A DNA stretch of 64,000 bases, taken from the NCBI GenBank assembly GCA_029204225.1, contig CM055109.1, positions 34,668,496-34,732,495 of the forward strand, written 5' to 3'. Made by a program: the position numbers and the translations under genes. Shown here piece by piece: positions 59,760 to 64,000 of this stretch. Source of the stretch: Diphasiastrum complanatum. Taxonomy: Eukaryota > Streptophyta > Lycopodiopsida > Lycopodiales > Lycopodiaceae. The notes beneath the pieces were generated by a model. It was not told the origin of the DNA, searched no databases, and worked only from the letters and a program-made list of their open reading frames with translations. Positions within the stretch are counted from its first letter, which is position 1. Each line of letters starts with the position of its first letter.

Positions 59760-60467
59760 AATGGAGATTTCTATCTATTTTGCCTAGTTTGGCGAAGCTT
59801 TCTACAATTTGTCTATATTCTTGATTGCTTGATGTCTATGAATGGATTAAATGTTAGAATACTATGATTGACACCTGACAATTTTGGTATAAGAGCAATA
59901 GATCATTTTCCCGTCATATATAATAACTTTCTTGGAGTTTGGATAGAACTTCTAGTCACTAGTTAGTTAGTTTTCTTGCTTTTTCAATTTCCAAATTGCT
60001 TTGATTCAATTTAGACCAATCAATCATTGTTTTGTTTTTTGGCATAATTTCTTGATTTAGCTTAGTAGCCCTTGATCTTAGCTTTTGAGAGCTACTAAAT
60101 TTTATTATTATTTGGAGGTGATATGGCCATTTTAGTGAAGCCACTCCAATTTCAATCAGCTACAATATTTGTGTCTATTTTTTTGTTATACTTCTGGTTG
60201 AATATGCTAGATTTGAGATTGTGGACTAATAGAGAAGTGAAAAAATAAGATAACATGAACAAGGGGTTTTCTAACTAGTTATTTCACAATTTTCAAGATT
60301 GGGAACTGGATTTTCAAATTGTAGTGTGAAGGGTGGGTTCTCTTGAAATTGGATATTTTGCATGAACCAAAACTTGGAGCTAGTTTTTTCTAACATAATG
60401 TAAAGGGGTTCACATCAAAAAATGACTACTTTTTATTGTTAGTTATGCCTCGATATTTTCAATCTAG
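59760..60467. other. Intergenic, nothing recognised
   Basis: AT-rich; a minus-strand frame at 60144-59959 has no domain. Confidence 0.4.
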
Positions 60468-61289
60468 GCTAGAAATGTAATTAACAATCTTGAGAGGACC
60501 CATGCACGTGCAGTCAAAGTTGATCCTGCAACTTGGTCTATCAGACTAGTGGCTCAAAAAGAGGATGATGATTCATCAACAACGGATCATACTTGTGATC
60601 GACTAGAGAAAATTTTGGGAGTTCACTACGATTCTCAAACATATACTATCAACTGGAATGAAGCTCTTATAACGATTGATTGTATAGCAAGATATATGTG
60701 TCAACAAGATAATCAGTCAAATTTGAGAGAGATTTCATTATTGAATTGAACCTTGGATACACCGATCACTTTTCCACTGAATGAGTTGAATGTAACTTGG
60801 ATATCAACGGAACCTATACCAGATCCAATTGAAGATGACCTCATTCATGTGAGTCATGCCTTGACTTATGATGACAATGCAGAACTTATAGATGAGCGAA
60901 TTCTAAATCATATGGATCCGACTAGATTTGGAGTGCGTAATGTTCCTGATGAACCAACAATAAAACTATCCAAAGCAGTCATATTGAAGGAAGATAGGAT
61001 CATAGTGTCAATAACGAAGAAACAAGCCAAGCAACATTATAATACGGTCCTGAAATGGGACAATTCTCCTCAAAAGATTGATTCAGCATATGTGCCACCC
61101 TTATTGGATAAAGGTAAAGGAAAAGATGAGGATGATTCTACAAGTCAGAATTCTAGCAAGATATCGTCGTCTCGGAAGTCATCACCTCCACGATCAATTC
61201 CTGCTACGAAAGCTAAGCAAAGATCCAAGACAAGTCCTTTCAAAAAGAAACAAGCAGATGTAGTCCAACATGATATGCCCGAACATTAA
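60468..61289 (+). pseudogene. Unrecognised ORF with one in-frame stop
   Basis: One reading frame is open from 60468 to 61286 except for a TGA at 60747-60749, about 270 codons in all. No ATG begins the frame, so it is probably an internal exon or a fragment. The first half is acidic and neutral with no membrane segment (LEKILGVHYDSQTYTINW). The second half is acidic (PIPDPIEDD), then serine- and lysine-rich near the end (SSRKSSPPRS, SPFKKKQ), as in nuclear or capsid-like proteins. I do not recognise the family. It lies among transposon debris, so an origin in a mobile element is plausible. Confidence 0.4.
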
Positions 61290-62053
61290 ATGTTATACAT
61301 TGGGTCTTTCTTCTAGAGCGTTAAAAGTTGATCATTTAGTTGAACAATATATTGGTTGGACAAAAGAGGGGATCATTGGAGGAATATAGTGTTTTGTCAA
61401 TCCTTATCTCAAAAGGGCATTCGCATAAGGCACAATATTGTAGAGTGGTCTCTATAGGACTTTAACAAAGAACCTTTTCAAATTATTTTGCATTGTGTTA
61501 GTCAAAGCCACATAGAAAAAGTTGGGACGAGAATATGAAATATGGTGCTCCTAGCACCGACTCCAATCGATGTTTCTAAAACATCATACATTTTTGCAAT
61601 TTATCATATGAAATGTAGGATAAACAATCTTCTTCCATAGGTGCTAGTTACTGGCAATGATTATGAGTACTAAAATCATCTCTACAACACTATGATTGAC
61701 ACCTAGCTTAGCAAGGGTATGGACATGTTTTGGAGCGTTGGAAGACCATGAGTGAAGATACACTTATGGAGTTAGATGATGATGTGCTAGCTTGTTTTTT
61801 CGAAAATGTTGATTTTTGCTACTTTAAGCAATTTGTGCCACAAGGTTTAACAATATTTAAGCAACGGCAAGTCACCCTGAAACTAATCTAGAGTTGATAT
61901 TATGCACCTCAAGAGAATGTCAAGTGCAAATTTTGCTCAATCAAGTGCGTGGTAAGCTAAAAAAGAATTTTTCCCTTCATGAAAGTGATGCAAGCTCAAA
62001 AGTTTAGAGACACGGTAACTATGCTAAGAAACTTTGGAGATGACTTGGTTTTC
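61290..62053. other. Continuation of unrecognised region
   Basis: Some text after the ORF remains coding-like in broken frames (LSSRALKVDHLVEQYIGW near 61305-61360), suggesting that the decayed gene or element extends beyond 61289. No domain recognised. Confidence 0.3.
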
Positions 62054-62120
62054 AAGGGGGACTCAAACTTGGGACCAAAGAATCTTTGAATACCAAGCTA
62101 ACCAATTGAGCCAACCCTGT
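62054..62120 (-). repeat. tRNA-derived SINE head or tRNA relic, second copy
   Basis: On the minus strand TTGGCTCAATTGGTTAGCTTGG (A box inside) and AGTTTGAGTCC (B box) with normal spacing. It shares the GGTTAGCTTGG run with the copy at 59686-59757. Confidence 0.6.
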
Positions 62121-62485
62121 TAGATATGTCGTCAAACAACTAAAATAAAAAACATTCATCGACAAGAGATGTACTTTCCTTTTGAACAAAATGAAATCGC
62201 TTTTTTGGTGCAATCAAGGCAAATTTATTAAATGCCGCTTCAAATCTCAAAGATTTAGGTCTTAATGGTAGAATACATATGGCAAGCTATAGACTTTAAT
62301 ATTTTACATCAAATTCTAGTAGAGTTGTAAAATCTAGTTATATATGGTTTGAAGGAAGGTGTGTGATAGAAGTCTACATCTTTTGCTCTCTTGTGATAAA
62401 CATTTGATTTTTCTTTTGTGCAAACATATTTTAGCAATAAGGTTATAGAGATACAAAAAGGTAAGAATGTGAAATGTGAGATATA

Positions 62486-62489
<4 letters not shown>

Positions 62490-62549
<60 letters not shown>
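62490..62549. repeat. (GA)30 microsatellite
   Basis: About 60 bases of perfect GA repeat. Confidence 0.97.
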
Positions 62550-62551
<2 letters not shown>

Positions 62552-63690
62552 CTATCCACGTACTGTATTACTGGGAAGTGGTGATATGAACCATCATGTC
62601 CTACTAATGAGACATTTACCTTGTAATTGATAGGACTAGTTGAAGCATTTTAGATGACTAGATCTTTACTTATATGCTTAACACAAACAGACTACATCAC
62701 ATTCTGAATGAAATTTGATACTCCAAAGTGTTAGCCTTCGTGAGCGTTGTAAACTGAATGTGCAAACCTAAAGTCTCTTCTATACAATCTCATGTAAAAT
62801 TATAGTTCAAATCTTGATGTTTATTTAATTTTAAGCATCATGACATCTTTGACATCTGTCACCTATTTGTAACAATATTGCAAGCCTACGTGTTGTGCTC
62901 TCTAATTCGATGTTTTTTCATTTTATAGCTACGATTGGGCTATTTTTTCTACAAAATTGCAAAAAAATCCTCGCTTTCAAACCGTAAAATCAAGAAAGGG
63001 CTTTAAATACTGGTCCCATCTTTATCACCAAATTTAGCAGTCATTGCCATTATTTGCTCATGTAGCATTCTTATTTCTACAGAACTGTCTCATGTGCAAA
63101 CATGCAAGTACAATCATATGGCAGGAACCAAATGGTTGTGACCTAGAAAATCCTACAGTATGATACTGTGTAGCCCCATCAAGCATCATCGAATATACAA
63201 GCTTTTTGAAGAAAGGGTCAAATAAATGGGATGTGAGGCATTGAAATTGAACATAGGCGCATGGGCGCCACGCCTAGCTTCTGAGCAAAAGATGTAGAAT
63301 CAGGAGAAGACATGCATAGAATCTCTTCTTATGCTACAGATAAAGCCAACTGGAATCTCACAAGTGAGTTTCCTGCAGCTACATACAATGCCATCATATG
63401 TATTTCATATTGATGCCTAGTTCCAGGTAAGTGTCGGCCAATAAATGCTATACTAACAACTTAATCAAGGTCGTCTCAAAGTGTAGAACATTTTTCATAT
63501 CTCTAGAAATGTTTTAGAGCTGTACTGATGTAAACCTCTTTTGTTCAGAATCTTTTAAGATCTTTGGGAAGAAGTACTATTGCCTATCATGTCGAGACTT
63601 AGTCCCATATAAGCCGTTCTGTACCAAATTACAGAACATACAGCATTCCATGTGTACGGACTGCAATTCAAGTTGAAATGGCCTGAACTT
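62550..63690. other. Intergenic, nothing recognised
   Basis: No coding domain, element edge or RNA gene could be supported. Confidence 0.4.
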
Positions 63691-63825
63691 TTAAATGCCT
63701 TTTTCATTGTTCATTGATCCTTCGTTGTCCATGGGCTTTAAAGGTGTAATGCCCTCGTCTATTTCAGCCTGCAGGTTCTCTGGCCCAATATGCATATACT
63801 TTGGGGCTCTCTGTTTGCTTCTTTG
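63691..63825 (-). CDS. Possible C-terminal exon of an unidentified gene
   Basis: A minus-strand frame ends in TAA at 63693-63691 after a hydrophilic, coding-like stretch (RAPKYMHIGPENLQAE, GITPLKPMDNEG). It could follow an acceptor at CCCTCAAAG or a nearby AG, with earlier exons to the right, beyond the window. An ATG at about 63843 would make a 50-residue peptide. The product is not recognised; the call rests on composition only. Confidence 0.3.
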   Translation of the reverse strand, partial: QRSKQRAPKYMHIGPENLQAEIDEGITPLKPMDNEGSMNNEKGI

Positions 63826-64000
63826 AGGGTTTGTTAAAAACATAAAGAAAGGGATATAAGGAATTTTATAAAAGGACTTTAAGCTACAGAACTATGCCAG
63901 GTCCCTTTCTGTTATTTCAGACAAAGGACTAGCTTTTCTGGACTGTTAATCACTGTCTGAATGAGATGCGACTAGCTCAATCTCTCTTCAAAGATGGTGA
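63826..64000. other. Window end
   Basis: No feature supported. If the exon to the left is real, this is part of its upstream intron or a longer exon. Confidence 0.3.

Noticed and set aside
59686-62120. Functional tRNA genes on the minus strand
   Set aside because: A and B boxes are present but the acceptor and anticodon stems do not pair.

Overview
The window looks like nuclear DNA of a vascular plant that does not make seeds, most likely a fern. The main reason is a complete LEAFY (LFY/FLO) gene whose DNA-binding domain is of the land-plant 'type I' class but lacks several residues typical of seed-plant LFY. Low gene density, long introns, many GA/TC microsatellites and heavy loads of decayed copia and gypsy retrotransposons fit this. 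The species cannot be named from sequence alone.

Only two host genes can be supported from start to end. (1) A cation/calcium exchanger (CCX family, minus strand) has two coding exons, 27421-26138 and 23181-22417, joined in phase 0. They encode 682 residues with both alpha-repeat motifs, GNGAPD and GNSVGD, and are split by a 2956-bp intron full of repeats. (2) LFY (plus strand) has three coding exons, 44802-45207, 47061-47452 and 47856-48179, whose intron phases match (1, then 0). They encode 373 residues. The codon where the family's conserved start (M-D-P-E) should lie is CTG, not ATG, and an in-frame stop lies two codons upstream.

Most of the rest is mobile DNA. From left to right: a collapsed minus-strand copia (about 3.3-4.6 kb); a nearly complete but broken minus-strand copia (6.4-10.85 kb); a plus-strand copia 3' end with its LTR (10.85-12.17 kb); a gypsy pol (12.18-20.22 kb) interrupted by a 6-kb copia (14118-20140) with 276-bp LTRs and a GAAGA target duplication; the gypsy 3' LTR (from 20240); a minus-strand copia whose first ORF is fused to an LTR remnant (28.06-30.58 kb); a LINE-like reverse transcriptase relic (33.48-34.88 kb); a 1193-bp LTR (34928-36120); and a gypsy-type LTR end with a primer-binding site (about 36.34-36.83 kb).

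Between 49.98 and 56.8 kb lies an unusual composite: a large imperfect inverted repeat (51306-52690 against 54648-56585) around a short coding relic that resembles the N-terminal part of a Penelope-like reverse transcriptase, plus copies of a TC-tract-associated repeat family that also sits in the CCX intron. A second foldback, about 380 bp per arm, lies at 41429-42386. The right end (56.8-64 kb) has a gypsy gag-like relic, an unrecognised ORF with one stop codon, two tRNA-like SINE heads and a possible terminal exon of a gene that extends out of the window.
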